A DNA stretch of 64,000 nucleotides from Kalaharituber pfeilii (GCA_015179045.1 WHUZ01000055.1:186001-250000); one strand, 5' to 3'. Shown: positions 46,526 through 56,885, counted from the first letter of the stretch. Numbers and translations: made by a program. Notes: generated by a model not told the origin, from the letters alone.

Positions 46526-47058
46526 TGGACTTGTGGTTTCGATATCATATTACTATCTGAATGCTACAAGTAATCTCTCCATCATGGTAGTATGGAAGTA
46601 CAGCAGCATAGCAATATAGCGAAATGGCAATATGGCAGCAGGGCAGCAGGGCAGGGGACGGGAACGTGCAAGCAGATGCCTGTATTTATAGCAATATGTA
46701 GATAGCAAGACGTATTGATACAGCTTTTGGGGGCCGCTGTATTCAGGTGAAGGCCCTCATAGCCTGCATTAGGACTCTCAGTGTGCTGCTGTCACAGGCA
46801 TCTGACAAAGGCTCACTGGCTTCCTGACGCGGCCTCAGAAATGGCTGCATCATAGGCGTCCCGAAGCAGCCGTGGAAACAGCTACGTCCTGGCGTTGGCT
46901 CAATTACAGCTTCCTCCCGACACAAGTTCAGCAGTTGCAGCGACATCAGGAGGATCAGTATCCTGTGATGCCTTCCTAATGGAGGGAGTAAGATGGGACG
47001 CCTAAGGCTGAGATTGGCGTCCTGGAAGGGCAGGTAACAGCCTTTGCTGATGTTTTAA
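46526..47058. other. Spacer
   Basis: No supported gene. A short (ATGGCAGCAGGGCAGCAGGGC)-like imperfect repeat lies near 46,620-46,655. A 67-codon minus-strand frame at 46,743-46,946 could be downstream debris of the neighbouring peptidase relic but has no recognisable motif. Confidence 0.4.
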
Positions 47059-47898
47059 TTAAAGCTTATCATAATCATTGGGGCTTTTGACGGAGACTAG
47101 GAAAATCCTGGAAGCTTTTTGTAGTTCAAGTTTTAAGTTTTTACAACGCCTCCTGAAATACATGAATGCTGACAGGAGATGGCCTCGAAACAAAGATGCA
47201 TGCAAACTAACAGGCCCAACCCCAACCCCCCCCAAGTTGCATCTCACATCCTCCAGCACTGCGTGCAGAGGTGTGACAAGAACAATCTCATTCTGAATGT
47301 TCTTTGCGATGAGCATCGTAACACCATATAGTTCAATACCATCTTCTGAAATGAGAAGAGACCCCAAATCCCCTTGCAGTGCAAGCACAAGGTGATCCTC
47401 TTCTGATATCACTTCAATTTCAATGCTCCCCTGAGCATTCCACCACCGCTGCACCACAACGCCATGTCCATGGCCCTCTGTGCGACCTGTTGTTCGTCCT
47501 ATTGTCCTTACTGTCATAGATAGGGATACTAGTGCTAGCCCTCGAAAATTCTGAACCTTTCTTCGAGTTGGCCTCCTTCCTCATATGTGCTGTGCACAAC
47601 CCTGTGAATGTAGTTTTCGTAAGACATAATTATTTATTTAGTGTGACTCACCTATGAGGGTCTGCCTCAAACACCGCCCAGTCTAACTGGGATCTCACAG
47701 TTGGAGAGTCTGGTATGGAGAACTTGGGGCTCCAGCCTCTCTCAACCTTCTGTTGTCATCTAGCAATATGCCAGGACGGGATGCTTTTGCCTGTCCCCTT
47801 ACTACTCCCAACCGTCTCCCATTAAGGATTCTTTGGGGGGTCAACTGAGAATTTTCCAGGGGCTGCACCAGTTCGCCATTTTCATCATCAGTTGACAT
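47059..47898 (-). pseudogene. Decayed trypsin-like serine peptidase domain
   Basis: Minus-strand pieces in three frames match the fungal trypsin-like peptidase-domain family. PTVRSQLDWAVFEADPHR is the LDWA-type block around the catalytic Asp region. A GTGAG...CACAG intron (47,651-47,602, 50 bp) follows. Then come VVHSTYEEGGQLEERFRIFE, a frame change, IGRTTGRTEG (the family's VGRTTG-TEG block), VISEEDHLVLALQ, and GDLGSLLISEDGIELYGVTM, where GDSGS would be the serine active site, followed by IVLVTPLHAVLEDV. The catalytic Ser position is Leu. With at least two frameshifts and the missing nucleophile this is a pseudogene. A possible upstream exon (48,125-48,250, minus, IGLRNTADEAGSFGGWL) may belong to it. 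Confidence 0.72.
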
Positions 47899-48778
47899 AC
47901 TATTGCATCAACTGTTTAGCAAAAGCATCATATCCACTAAGAATACCTGCTCTTTTTCGGTTCCTTGCTGAATAACGTTTCAATCTACCGAAATAACCGG
48001 TGACTTCTAATGTGCTAGGAGAAACAAGAACGGTTCCCTCCTGCGCCGCAGGTAAACAATCGGAGCATACTAATCCCATATATTGCCCTATTGCCGCATT
48101 TAGTGGGGTAGAAACAGAAAACAGGTATGAGAAAAATTACCAATTGATTATGTAGCCACCCACCAAAGCTACCTGCCTCATCTGCAGTGTTCCTCAATCC
48201 AATTGATATCTTACTGATATTAATAGCATCTTTATCAAAAATACCATCTGTCCACAAACGAGATGGTTTTTTCTTTTTTTTTAATCAGTGATCACGTGCC
48301 GCCCTGGGAACAGGTAATGTCCTCGGGGGGGCATGATGGTGGGCACTTCCTCCGGAAATCCCAAAAGAAGTTGGAACTGTAATGCCATTTATTTCAACGC
48401 CTATAATTATACCGTAACAACCCTCCTTTTTATGTTGCAAAGCAATTGAGAAATCCAAGCTTGAGACTTCCGTAGCACATCAAGGTTGAGCTGGGCTGCA
48501 CTCAGCAGGAGCAGCAATTTCCTATGGAATCCCGAGGGCTCCTAATTCTTGCATGGTTAGTTAACCCCTGTTATTTTGTTTCATTTGTTCTATATCATTT
48601 CTGCAACACAACAATTGTTCTCCTTACAAAATCTTTCTCCTTCTATTCTTGCAGAAGTCAATTATGTAACTCTCCTAGTTGTGGTTCTTTCTGCATGTTG
48701 TACGCCTTGATAAGCGTTGGTAACAATGGAGGGGTTTATCTGACAGTTCAATTGAAGTAGATTCATTTTTTTATTTTA
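47899..48778. other. Spacer with a possible upstream exon of the peptidase relic
   Basis: On the minus strand about 48,125-48,250 reads FDKDAINISKISIGLRNTAD and continues to WLHNQ; this looks protein-like but stands alone. A T-rich tract (about 48,268-48,283) precedes a GCCGCCCTGGG sequence and may be another poly(A)-tailed insertion on the minus strand. Nothing else seen. Confidence 0.35.
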
Positions 48779-48845
48779 ATTTTTTTTTTTTTTTAAATCA
48801 CATAACCCCGCTTGCAGCACGAAGCTATGGCAGGGTCGAAGTAGA
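48779..48845 (-). repeat. Poly(A)-tailed hairpin repeat, copy 1
   Basis: On plus: a T run (48,779-48,794) then AATCACATAACCCCGCTTGC and CTATGGCAGGGTC. The same 45-50 bp segment follows a T run at 62,083-62,150. Read on the minus strand it is a GC-rich hairpin-forming segment ending in poly(A), as at the 3' end of a SINE- or LINE-type retroposon. Similarity stops about 50 bp from the tail. Confidence 0.7.
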
Positions 48846-49022
48846 TCTATGATGGACAAACGATATATGAAAATGAAGTATTGACGGAGAACGGAAGAGG
48901 AGAGTCAAAAAGTGGCGAGGAGAAGGTCTGGTGGGTGGGAGGGAGGAAGTGGTGAAAGATGGGAGTGTTGGAGGATAGGAGCAGTGGAGGATGGGAGTTG
49001 TGGAGTGAAGGAGGGGGTTATG

Positions 49023-49085
49023 TAGTCTCGTAACCAGACACTGACTAAGCGGAGTTTCATGCTAACTAAGTCTGGCTACGAGACT
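49023..49085. repeat. 63-bp foldback with 16-bp arms
   Basis: Left arm AGTCTCGTAACCAGAC, right arm GTCTGGCTACGAGACT (one mismatch). The arm core also occurs singly at about 58,678-58,691 (GGTTACGAGACTAC) and 9,571-9,585 (GGCTACGAGACTAC), so it may be the terminus of a dispersed miniature element. Confidence 0.6.
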
Positions 49086-49229
49086 GAGAGTGACCTACCA
49101 TGTATGCAACTTCTATTCTGGGACGAACCTCTTGATGGTAGCACGTACTAAATTAGGATAAGAATTGGAATGAAGATACTTGTAGTTGCAACGACCCTCC
49201 GACCATGGGCACTGAGCAACTGATTGTCT

Positions 49230-49795
49230 GCCCCAAAAATTAATGCCACCTCCTCCTCTGAATCCATTCCCGCCACCCCTGCTTCCGTCTCCTCTGCTCC
49301 GGTAGCCACTAATACTGCCATCCTTTACTCCGAGCCAAAAACTAGAGCACTCTTCAGCTGTTGACCGCCGGCTGAAGAGCGCTAGGATGCATTCTAGTGC
49401 TGTCTATTCTGATCTTGCCTTTTCCTTGAATTTTGTTAATCGTTTTCTGCTTTGCCCGATGTTTCTGTGTCCGGTACTGGATTTGCTGTTCCTGTTGCAT
49501 CAAAGGAGGCTAGGAAGGGGAAAAATTGTCGTTCTCGTTCCTGCCAGTTTATTTCTTCTATTTCTGCCTCTGATGACCTTAGAGGAGAAGACCCATTGAT
49601 CTTGAGTTGTTTGTTAATAATTCCGCCAAATTTACTTGCATAATAGACTCCGGTGCGACCTCGCAGTTTATCGATCTTATATTTGAGTCACCAAAACTGA
49701 GTATTGGTAATGGGATACAGTATAGCAGGCCTAAGAATGATATAGATGTAGTGAGAACCCCAGCTGTATAGTTCAAAAATGATATTCTTCTCGGT
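49230..49795 (+). pseudogene. Ty3/gypsy-type gag-protease relic
   Basis: Pieces in shifting frames: ATSSSESIPATPASVSSAPV (Ser/Thr/Pro-rich linker), SGTGFAVPVASKEARKGKN, ISASDDLRGEDPLIL, then FTCIIDSGATSQFIDLIFES, where DSGAT (Asp codon 49,646-49,648) is the retropepsin active site, followed by KNDIDVVRTPAV and a stop. The order (linker then aspartic protease) is that of gypsy polyproteins. Frameshifts and a missing downstream RT/RH/IN mark it as dead. Confidence 0.78.
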
Positions 49796-49876
49796 ACTTC
49801 ACTAGCATTGGTTATACCTTCCGCTTCTCTCAACAAGGCTTTTTCTTCCCATATACATGGTAAGTGAGTTACTTTG

Positions 49877-49952
49877 ACAACACTTATGCCTAACAGGGAA
49901 GTAGATATGCCAAGATACTCAAAAGAGCAGTCAACACTTCCTAAATACAACA
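49877..49952 (-). repeat. Antisense LTR fragment of the 59,129 family
   Basis: Read on the minus strand from 49,952: TGTTGTATTTAGGAAGTG, then GAGTATCTTGGCAT and CTGTTAGGCAT, matching about the first 65-70 bp of the solo LTR. It sits in the opposite orientation to, and just after, the gag-protease relic, so it is a separate insertion. Confidence 0.72.
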
Positions 49953-50393
49953 GGGGAAGAAACCCTGTTTTTGATCCTAGAGGCCAAAAGCGATGGCCCT
50001 TGCCATTTTCCTTTCGTCATACTTCACAACGCGCAACTTAGCAATCATAGAGGGATAGTTTATCGGTGCTGGATTTTTCTTTTTCTGTATGTTATGGTTT
50101 GTGCATGATTTTGCTGTATACGGAGGCAAAGAGTAAAAGCTAAAAGCGGATTGGTATCAGTTTTTTTTTCCCCTTCTCTTTTCTTCTCCTTCTCCTATTT
50201 TTCCTCTCTCTTTTCCTATAGAGTCCGCTCTCTTCTCTCCTCCGTTCTCTTTTCTCCTCCGCTTTCTTCATTCACTCCGTTCCTTGTTTCTATAGAGTCC
50301 CACCCACTGATCGGTGTTTCGTTCGTGATACACTATTGTCTCTTGTCTATTTGCTGTAATACTTTGCATACTTGCTATAATTTTAGTATAATA

Positions 50394-50432
<39 letters not shown>

Positions 50433-51081
50433 GGAAATTGAGCCTACTGGCTCCGCCGTGTCTTCCTCCTCGCCCTTAAGTATCTCACTCCCGAATCTGC
50501 ATCTACCCTTGAGTTTGAAATCTGTTGCCCCTCTTCTAAATGCTATGGTTTTGCCATTTAAACGAGTTTGTGGTTGACTTAAACGTGTTCATCTATAATG
50601 GCAGAGCTATGCAAAGTCTATTTCCTTCCTTCAGGGATATCGTGATGTCTTGATTGACTATGTCTAAAAGCAATTCTCTACTATAATCTGGACTACTAAT
50701 GAGCCGCTTACTTATTGGACTTCAGAGGATGGGATTCTGTTGGAATGATTCGCTGCCTTGGATGTCTGTTCCCCACTATGGCTCCACTGCCCGATGGCCT
50801 TGGCCATAGTGGTCATCCCTCCACATAGTCGATATCCCTCTGAGTCTCTCTTTCTTTCAACCCCAACTCCCTTCTTCAACCTACGTTCCCTACAGCCCTG
50901 ACCAATCTTAATAGACAGAGACTTACGTTGAGTCATAGTCATATATGAGGTGGAGAAGAGGTCTCGATTGCCAAGGTCTTGATCTTGTTGATAGAGGTGA
51001 GGTCGAAGTTGTCCAGAGTGGAACAATCGGAATCTTCTTTGTAAATAAACGTGGAAGTCAGACTATAGGAAGATAGACTTA
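49953..51081. other. Spacer with retroelement debris
   Basis: Contains a 35-bp T run (50,396-50,430) and CT-rich tracts (50,160-50,280). Short pieces near 50,450-50,700 may be the decayed continuation of the gypsy relic, but I cannot assign a domain. Confidence 0.4.
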
Positions 51082-51244
51082 CAGTCGAACCTCTTATATT
51101 GGATCCTGTCATATCGGATAGCCTCTCTTTTTGAACCAACTTTGCCGCCCCGAGCCAATTGGGCCGGTGGGGATTATTGGATATTTTGTCTTATTGGATA
51201 AAACCCAGCGGTTCCGAGATTATCCAATATAACTGGTTCGACTG
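51082..51244. mobile_element. 163-bp pogo-type MITE
   Basis: Arms CAGTCGAACC.. and ..GGTTCGACTG with TATATTGGAT/ATCCAATATA inside; about 24-bp imperfect inverted repeat; TA at both flanks (51,080-51,081 and 51,245-51,246). The CAGTCRAACC terminus is typical of pogo/Tigger-class elements. No coding content. Confidence 0.88.
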
Positions 51245-52995
51245 TAAGATATGATAATTTTGATTGTCAGGATGGCAGGACTACATAATATTCAGGGCAA
51301 GCTCTTTAAAGAGACTCTTGTTGGCTGCTAACAACTGCATAGATACTGTACTGCAAGGCACTGGAGGCATCTACTTTCTCATCATTTGTATGTTCTTACG
51401 GTCATGTTGCATCCAGCATTAAACTTCAGGAACACAGAGAAGATAAATTCATCCTTCTTATTTTACTAAAAACAAGAAACTTGATACATCTGCCGTCGAG
51501 CAAAACTAGATATTTCAAAGGATCAGCTAGGGGAACTAGCCTTATGTATATAAGTACCAGCTCAAAGAGCAATACTAAGTAGAAATAAACTAAAGAATAA
51601 TGATGGACTTCTCATATTATACACTGGATGTAGTAATATACTACATAGTGAAATTGGTGGAGAGGTCACGTGTGCTCACAAAGGGCGGCAGGTAACACTA
51701 GTGAATTGACTGTGTGGTGGTACTCTCAGCAAGTGCTTAGTTCCTCGCCGCAAGTGAGTAAGTAAGCACTGGCGGTTAGCACCTTAAGCACTGATACTTT
51801 GTGCCTATGCCAAGCCGATAAGTTGGTAGCCATAGAATGCATAAAGGCAATGCAATTAGACTACTGATCTTCATACGCTAGTGTTACCGGTAGTGCCAAA
51901 CCTGGATTCGAAGAGGATCAGCCCAAAGCAGATCATCTTTTTGTTGTTCTTTCTTTGTGTCAGACTATGCATATTTCTTTGTAATTGATCCCGTTCCTGT
52001 TCTTTATTTTACCCGACGTGCTTGGCAGTCGCCCGCAATGCTAAGAGTCGGGCGACGCAGTTGCAACCTTTTTTTGCTTGTCGGGCGACACTTTTTGGTT
52101 CTCGGGCGACCCTCTTTGGTTGTCTGGCGACTTTAGATAGTTGTCGGGCGACTCTTTTTGGTTGTCGGGTGACGCTGTTGGGTGCTAAAATGCAGTGTCG
52201 GGCGCTAATTTTGTATGATATGCACCAGTAGGTGTTTACTGCAAACAAAAACTTTACCCGACAGGGAGTACTCCGTACTGGCCGCTGAATATACATAAGG
52301 ATAAATGCGAAACATAACTGGAAGAAGTAGAAAGTGACCAGGAGAATACAGAACTAATTCAGAGTAGTTAGAGAATGTCTCTGAGCTTGTGGATCTCATG
52401 ACACTGGGGGAGAAGGTGTAACGGATGTGGTAAACGCAGAGAGTTACCGTCCGCCAGGTCAAAAGACACTTCACTAGCGATGCTCGCTAGTCCTCTGCGT
52501 AGCTCATATAGCACATTTCGTGACTGCGACGCCGGCGCCCAGCTGTCGCATATCGCCTACGTCGCATATGCGCATACCGTATGCGCGTCCGCATGGTTCC
52601 ATCCACCGCCCTACGGTTGCGGTGAACCCGTAACAGAAGGGGTATATAGCTTTAAGTAGGTGAGATTCTGCCATATGGGCAAGAGAGTACCTTACAATAT
52701 AAGCTTGCAGAATCTATTTGAAGAAGGTCACTCTTCCAAGATCTGTCTCTAAAGATACTGTAAAAGATCGGCAAGCAGATAAAGCCGTAATAATGCTGAA
52801 GAAATAGCCATGATTAGAAGCAGTGGAAAGTCTTTTTTATTTCAAGTTCTCTCTTTTTTATCACCCAAAGAAAGGCATTTGTTAATATCATCACTTTTGT
52901 CTTTAATGTACAATCAAGGTGAGTACTCGAGGTTAAGAAACCTAACACCTACTGATAGGCATATTGAGTAGGTATTGGATGCTCCCCAAGAGCTT
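51245..52995. other. Spacer with possible LTR remnants and a 21-bp minisatellite
   Basis: No supported gene. TGTAACGGATGTGG (about 52,419) and a later GGTATATAGC TATA-like box (about 52,640) resemble parts of a retrotransposon LTR, but I could not find matching boundaries. The minisatellite is listed separately. Confidence 0.4.
52081..52185. repeat. 21-bp minisatellite, five units
   Basis: TCGGGCGAC-type starts occur at 52,081, 52,102, 52,123, 52,144 and 52,165, exactly 21 bp apart; unit consensus TCGGGCGACTCTTTTTGGTTG. Related units lie at about 52,048 and 52,197. On the minus strand the array is open and translates to a heptapeptide repeat VARQPKR within a 95-codon frame (52,009-52,296); I do not regard it as a proven gene. 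Confidence 0.85.
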
Positions 52996-53217
52996 TAAGG
53001 CTCGACCTGTTCTAGGTAGTGAGAGTGATGCATATTGAATATACTTTGATTGAGTTAATGTTTGTTGCACTTGTTTATTTCCTACTCTAGTAATTTCTAT
53101 ACAAATTTTGCCACCCCCTTTTTACAGCTGCCAAGCATTTTATTCTATACTGGAACCTTGCTATACCGGACAAAAAGTGCCGGATTTTTACTCGTCCGGT
53201 ATAGCAAGGTTACACTG
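52996..53217 (+). mobile_element. Right-end fragment of a pogo-type element
   Basis: About 220 bp homologous to 54,658-54,882 (shared CTTGTTTATTTCCTACTCTA and ACAGCTGCCAAGCATTTTAT), ending in CCGGTATAGCAAGGTTACACTG followed by TA (53,218-53,219). It lacks its left terminus, so it is a truncated tandem relative of the element that starts 86 bp downstream. Confidence 0.8.
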
Positions 53218-53504
53218 TACTATGCAGATTTTGATCCTGAAGCTGTGCCGCTGCAAGTGTTTTATGATTATCCTCACCTATTATTACAAAAGATTAGATT
53301 TACAGTCTAACCTTGCTATACCGGACCTCGCTATACCGGAAACCTTGCTATACCGGATGGCCTCTGATTCGGACATCCATTTCCCATACAAATTTCCCTT
53401 GCTATGATATACCGGACGCCCTAACAATACCGGACCGGACAGAAACCTCCAGACAACTACCCCCTGTCTCCATACAAATAATATTTGCTATACCGGACAT
53501 GCTA

Positions 53505-54345
53505 CAGTCACTGGTCAAAAGTCTTGGTGACGCCACTTTTCTTGGCACCTCAAAATGCTTGCTTGCACAACTTCAAACGCTCATATCTCCATGATCCATA
53601 GCTTAATTTCAGAAGTTGTACCTGCAATTGATAGCACCGGGTCTATAGTCTTGCATATCACATGCAGCAATCATGAGAATAGTAGTAGTCAATTATATGG
53701 ACCAATAAATCAGGAGCAAATTCTAGCATTTTTTACCTAAATTCTCTCTGCATAATAGTGTAGTTCCATACAAGGAGAATATTTTTGGGGCTAGTAAATT
53801 TTGCTATGAAAATACATATTGAGTCCATCTTATTTCATATTTTTGATATTTTTTATGTTGTGTTGCGGGTTCTGTGTGGAGCTATTTATTTCCAGACACC
53901 GATATTTGACCCTAAAATGACAATTTTGTATGGGAATTTGGCAATCTTGGCGTTCTTTGAAGTTTGCGATTTTATCTCGGCAGCCACATGACCCCAACAT
54001 CTGTTCTACAACCGGAACCATGAAGTTTCAGGTAGTACCTATCATAGAAAAAATCCTGTTTGTCTATCTAGTTGTGGTGCTAAAGATACATCACATTTCA
54101 AAAAGTCACAGTTTTTGTATGGAATACCTAGTCATCAATAACTTTTTGTAGATATTACACTGCAATCAGTGTGCTATAAGTATATCCTGTGCTGTAGCAT
54201 AAACCATACTGCTTACACTATCACCAGTTCAAGTTGTAGGTTAATTGGGTCACTTCTCGTGGAGATATCTCAATTTTTGTTCATATGGACATTGTTGCCG
54301 CTTGGTGCTCAGATCGCTTTCACCAAGACTTTTGACCAGTGACTG
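53505..54345. mobile_element. 841-bp nested Tc1/mariner-type MITE
   Basis: Perfect 26-bp inverted termini beginning CAGTCACTGGTCAAAAGTCT, with TA on both sides (53,503-53,504 and 54,346-54,347). It sits inside the pogo-type element. No transposase motif inside. A related terminus occurs on the 80-bp element at 58,292-58,371. Confidence 0.9.
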
Positions 54346-54409
54346 TAATACTAATACATCTTAGACTACCCCACTTTACCACTTAGTCTGGTTGTTTACC
54401 ACTCTGTTG

Positions 54410-54540
54410 CTGTCACTGCTACCACCATTACTGCTGCCATCGATAAAACTGGTGTCACCGCTGCTGCTATCACTGCTGCTACCTCTGCTGCCGCCACCGC
54501 TGTCGCCATTGCTGCTGCCACTGCTGTCGCTGCTGCTGCT
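54410..54540 (+). repeat. Imperfect (CTG/CCA)n trinucleotide repeat
   Basis: CTGCTGCC, ACTGCTACC and GCTGCTGCT units, interrupted, within the right part of the pogo-type element. Confidence 0.8.
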
Positions 54541-54852
54541 GGAAGACTGGAGCCATGCTTGTAGAGTTTGAAGCTTTTTTTGTGTGAATTGATAGGCTTT
54601 TAGAAAAACAGTCAGAGTTGCATATTCTGGCTATAGTCGATGCTTGTGTATTTGATTTTAAGGCTTGACACATTTCTAGATGGTGAGAGCAGTGAATATT
54701 CAATAGACTTGGATTAAGTTAATGGTTGCTACACTTGTTTATTTCCTACTCTAGTAATTTCTATGCAAATTTTTGCCATCCCCCTTTTACAGCTGCCAAG
54801 CATTTTATTCTATACCGGAACCTTGCTATACTGGATGAAAAGTACCGGATTT

Positions 54853-56404
54853 TTAGTCGTCCGGTATAGCAAGGTTAGACTGTATGTAGCTTAAAGTAAG
54901 CATATTCAAATCATCATTGAAATCGATCACCCTAAGGACATGGGGCTGTGTGTACCTAGGCGTGCTGTCCAGCCAGGGGGCAGTGCGGTGTGCTGTAATT
55001 GACCTTCGCTTGGACGACAATGTTCTTTTCCACCACTCGGCTTCATCAAGCCCATGCGTATCTGCCGGTTTAGTATCACTTCCCCAGGAAAGATTGGACA
55101 TAGTTTCTAGCGACTGGTGGATGCTTTGATTAGTAGGGTGGTTAGATGACTGCCTATCATCCGCTTCCTGAACTACGTTGCTGTCATTAGTATCCGAGTC
55201 TGATCTAGGCAGCGTAAATAAAGCAATATCAATCAAATGAGTGGCAAGATGGCCTGTCATAATAGAAGGACGGAGAAAAACGGAACAGAATAGACACTTT
55301 TGTTCAGATCCTGCCTGGATCTCGCAATGGCTCGACAGAAATGCTAGTTTGTCGTCATTAAAGTCAACTAAGTTAGCCGCACCTGATAGCACATCGCTAT
55401 GACGGTGCCGCAGATGGTGGTGGAACGAAGATAGATCAGAAAATACTGAGCTCTCGCATGACTTGACATTGCACTCCCACTCCCGTCGATGGCATTGGAG
55501 TTCATGATTGTACCACCCCTTGCGACTGTCGAATAGACGTTCTTCTTGAGCGCAATGCTCAAAAGTGCAGACATAGGGCCGCACATCATCAAGAACGTGT
55601 TTTCTTAATGCAACTGAATATTAGTATCATACATGGCTGTGAATTATGATACAAGAAGACGTACTTCCATTCCCGAGGTCTTGAAACGCACACCATTTTG
55701 TAACAGTATGGGCAACGAAATGGCTTTGGCTGTCCAGAAACGCCGTATGACTGAGGTGGAGGCGGTATGATGTACTTCGGTATCTTTGTTGCTTCATTAC
55801 CATCGCCAGCACGTGTTAAAGCTACTGAAGTAACCGTGGTTTGACTGGCCTCAGATCTATGCTCAGGTATGACTTCCAGGTAGCTTGCCTTTTCAACTTC
55901 CCTGAATGGCCCTTGCTTCCAATCAATGTAGGTGGTAGCAGTCGTGTGCGATAGAATGGCCACAGAAGGGTCAATCAAAGCACGTGAAGCACTGCAGCTC
56001 TGCAGAGAGAGTTTAAAGTCTTTCGTAGGCTTCTCCGGATCTTCCACGATCTCATCCTCAGCAGAAATCTTATTATGATGAGACTTTGCATACATGAAAT
56101 ACTGTCGTTGAGTCAAGTTTGCCTTCACCAGTCGCGACATGAGAAAAGCCGGCAACGAAGGATTGGACTTATCCTTGATGCGGAGTTGTTCGAAGAATTC
56201 AAAGTGCGATACAGTGATCTTAGCATATTTGTGAATTTTGTCCCTCGTAGCCGAATTTTGTATGAGTATTGAGCATTAGTATAGCGAATTGACGGTATAG
56301 GAAACGTCAGAACTCACGAAATCGAGGTCGTTGATGCCGGTTTCGCCAACAGTTTGATCAAGGGCCCCATTAGCAATACGTCGGAGGCCAATATCCGGAG
56401 GCAT
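54853..56404 (-). pseudogene. C2H2 zinc-finger accessory protein gene with transposon-derived 3' end
   Basis: Two exons: 56,404-55,665 and 55,603-54,853, intron GTACG...TTAAG (61 bp); splicing joins CVSRPREWK to KHVLDDVRPYVCTFEHC. It belongs to a large fungal family that carries FxCPYC...REWKKHV..RPYVCTFE.C followed by a Cys/His-rich array; members often occur as regulatory or ankyrin/NLR-associated proteins. Seen: TRDKIHKYAK and LVKANLTQRQYFMYAKSHHN (family N-terminal blocks), PFRCPYCYKMVC, RLFDSRKGWYNHELQCHRRE, HLRHRHSD, CLFCSVF and ATHLIDIALFTLPRSD. A TAA (near 56,268, minus) lies in frame between VNSLY and CSILIQNS where the family has a basic residue, so the N-terminal half is interrupted; initiation at MPAFLMSRL (56,155) is possible. 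The last codons (IQSNLAIPDD) read into the pogo terminal repeat. Probably a pseudogene or truncated gene. Confidence 0.72.
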
Positions 56405-56525
56405 CAGCTGAAACTAGCGCTGTTCTCTGAATGAGTAGGCCCCATACCTCCCCCCTAGCACCCTCTGCACTGATCCACTCCCGCTCTCCACTGCGTTCAA
56501 TCTTCCACCATGCTACACATACTTA

Positions 56526-56883
56526 CTAGACAGAAAAATAAGTATTTGGACAGGGGATAATGCGTACTAGACAGAAAAATAAGTATTTGGACAGGGGATA
56601 ATGCATATTATGCGCTATGCGGTATTTGGCGGAAACTAGCATATTTTCGTATGCTTGGCAAGAAAGAATATGTGTGAAAGTCCAAATTCATTATGTCAGC
56701 TGTCCAAATTTCATCACGTCAGCTGTCCAAATACTTTCTTACATAATGAATTTGGACACCCTATCACGAAATATGGACTGTCTTATGGCTATCACCAGCC
56801 AAGCATACGAAAATATGCTAGTTTCTGCCGAATACTGCATGGCGCATGAATATGCCTGTCCAAATACTTATTTTTCTGTCTAG
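56526..56883. mobile_element. Snap-back MITE with duplicated left end
   Basis: The core element 56,567-56,883 (317 bp) has arms CTAGACAGAAAAATAAGTAT and its complement, TA flanks, and internal segments (GCATATTTTCGTATGCTTGG and its complement) that make nearly the whole element a hairpin. Its first 41 bp occur twice in tandem (56,526-56,566 and 56,567-56,607). No coding content. Confidence 0.9.
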
Positions 56884-56885
56884 TA

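Larger units (their letters stand above)
53303..54882. mobile_element. Non-autonomous pogo-type element carrying a nested insertion
   Basis: Left end CAGTCTAACCTTGCTATACC, right end GGTATAGCAAGGTTAGACTG, flanked by TA (53,301-53,302 and 54,883-54,884). Further copies of CTATACCGGA lie just inside the left end. Removing the nested 841-bp element leaves roughly 740 bp without transposase, so it depended on an autonomous relative. Its right end lies within the minus-strand zinc-finger reading frame. Confidence 0.88.

Noticed and set aside
52419..52630. Possible LTR bounded by TGTAACGG and CCCGTAACA
   Set aside because: The ends are not exact complements, there is no second copy in the window and no target duplication.
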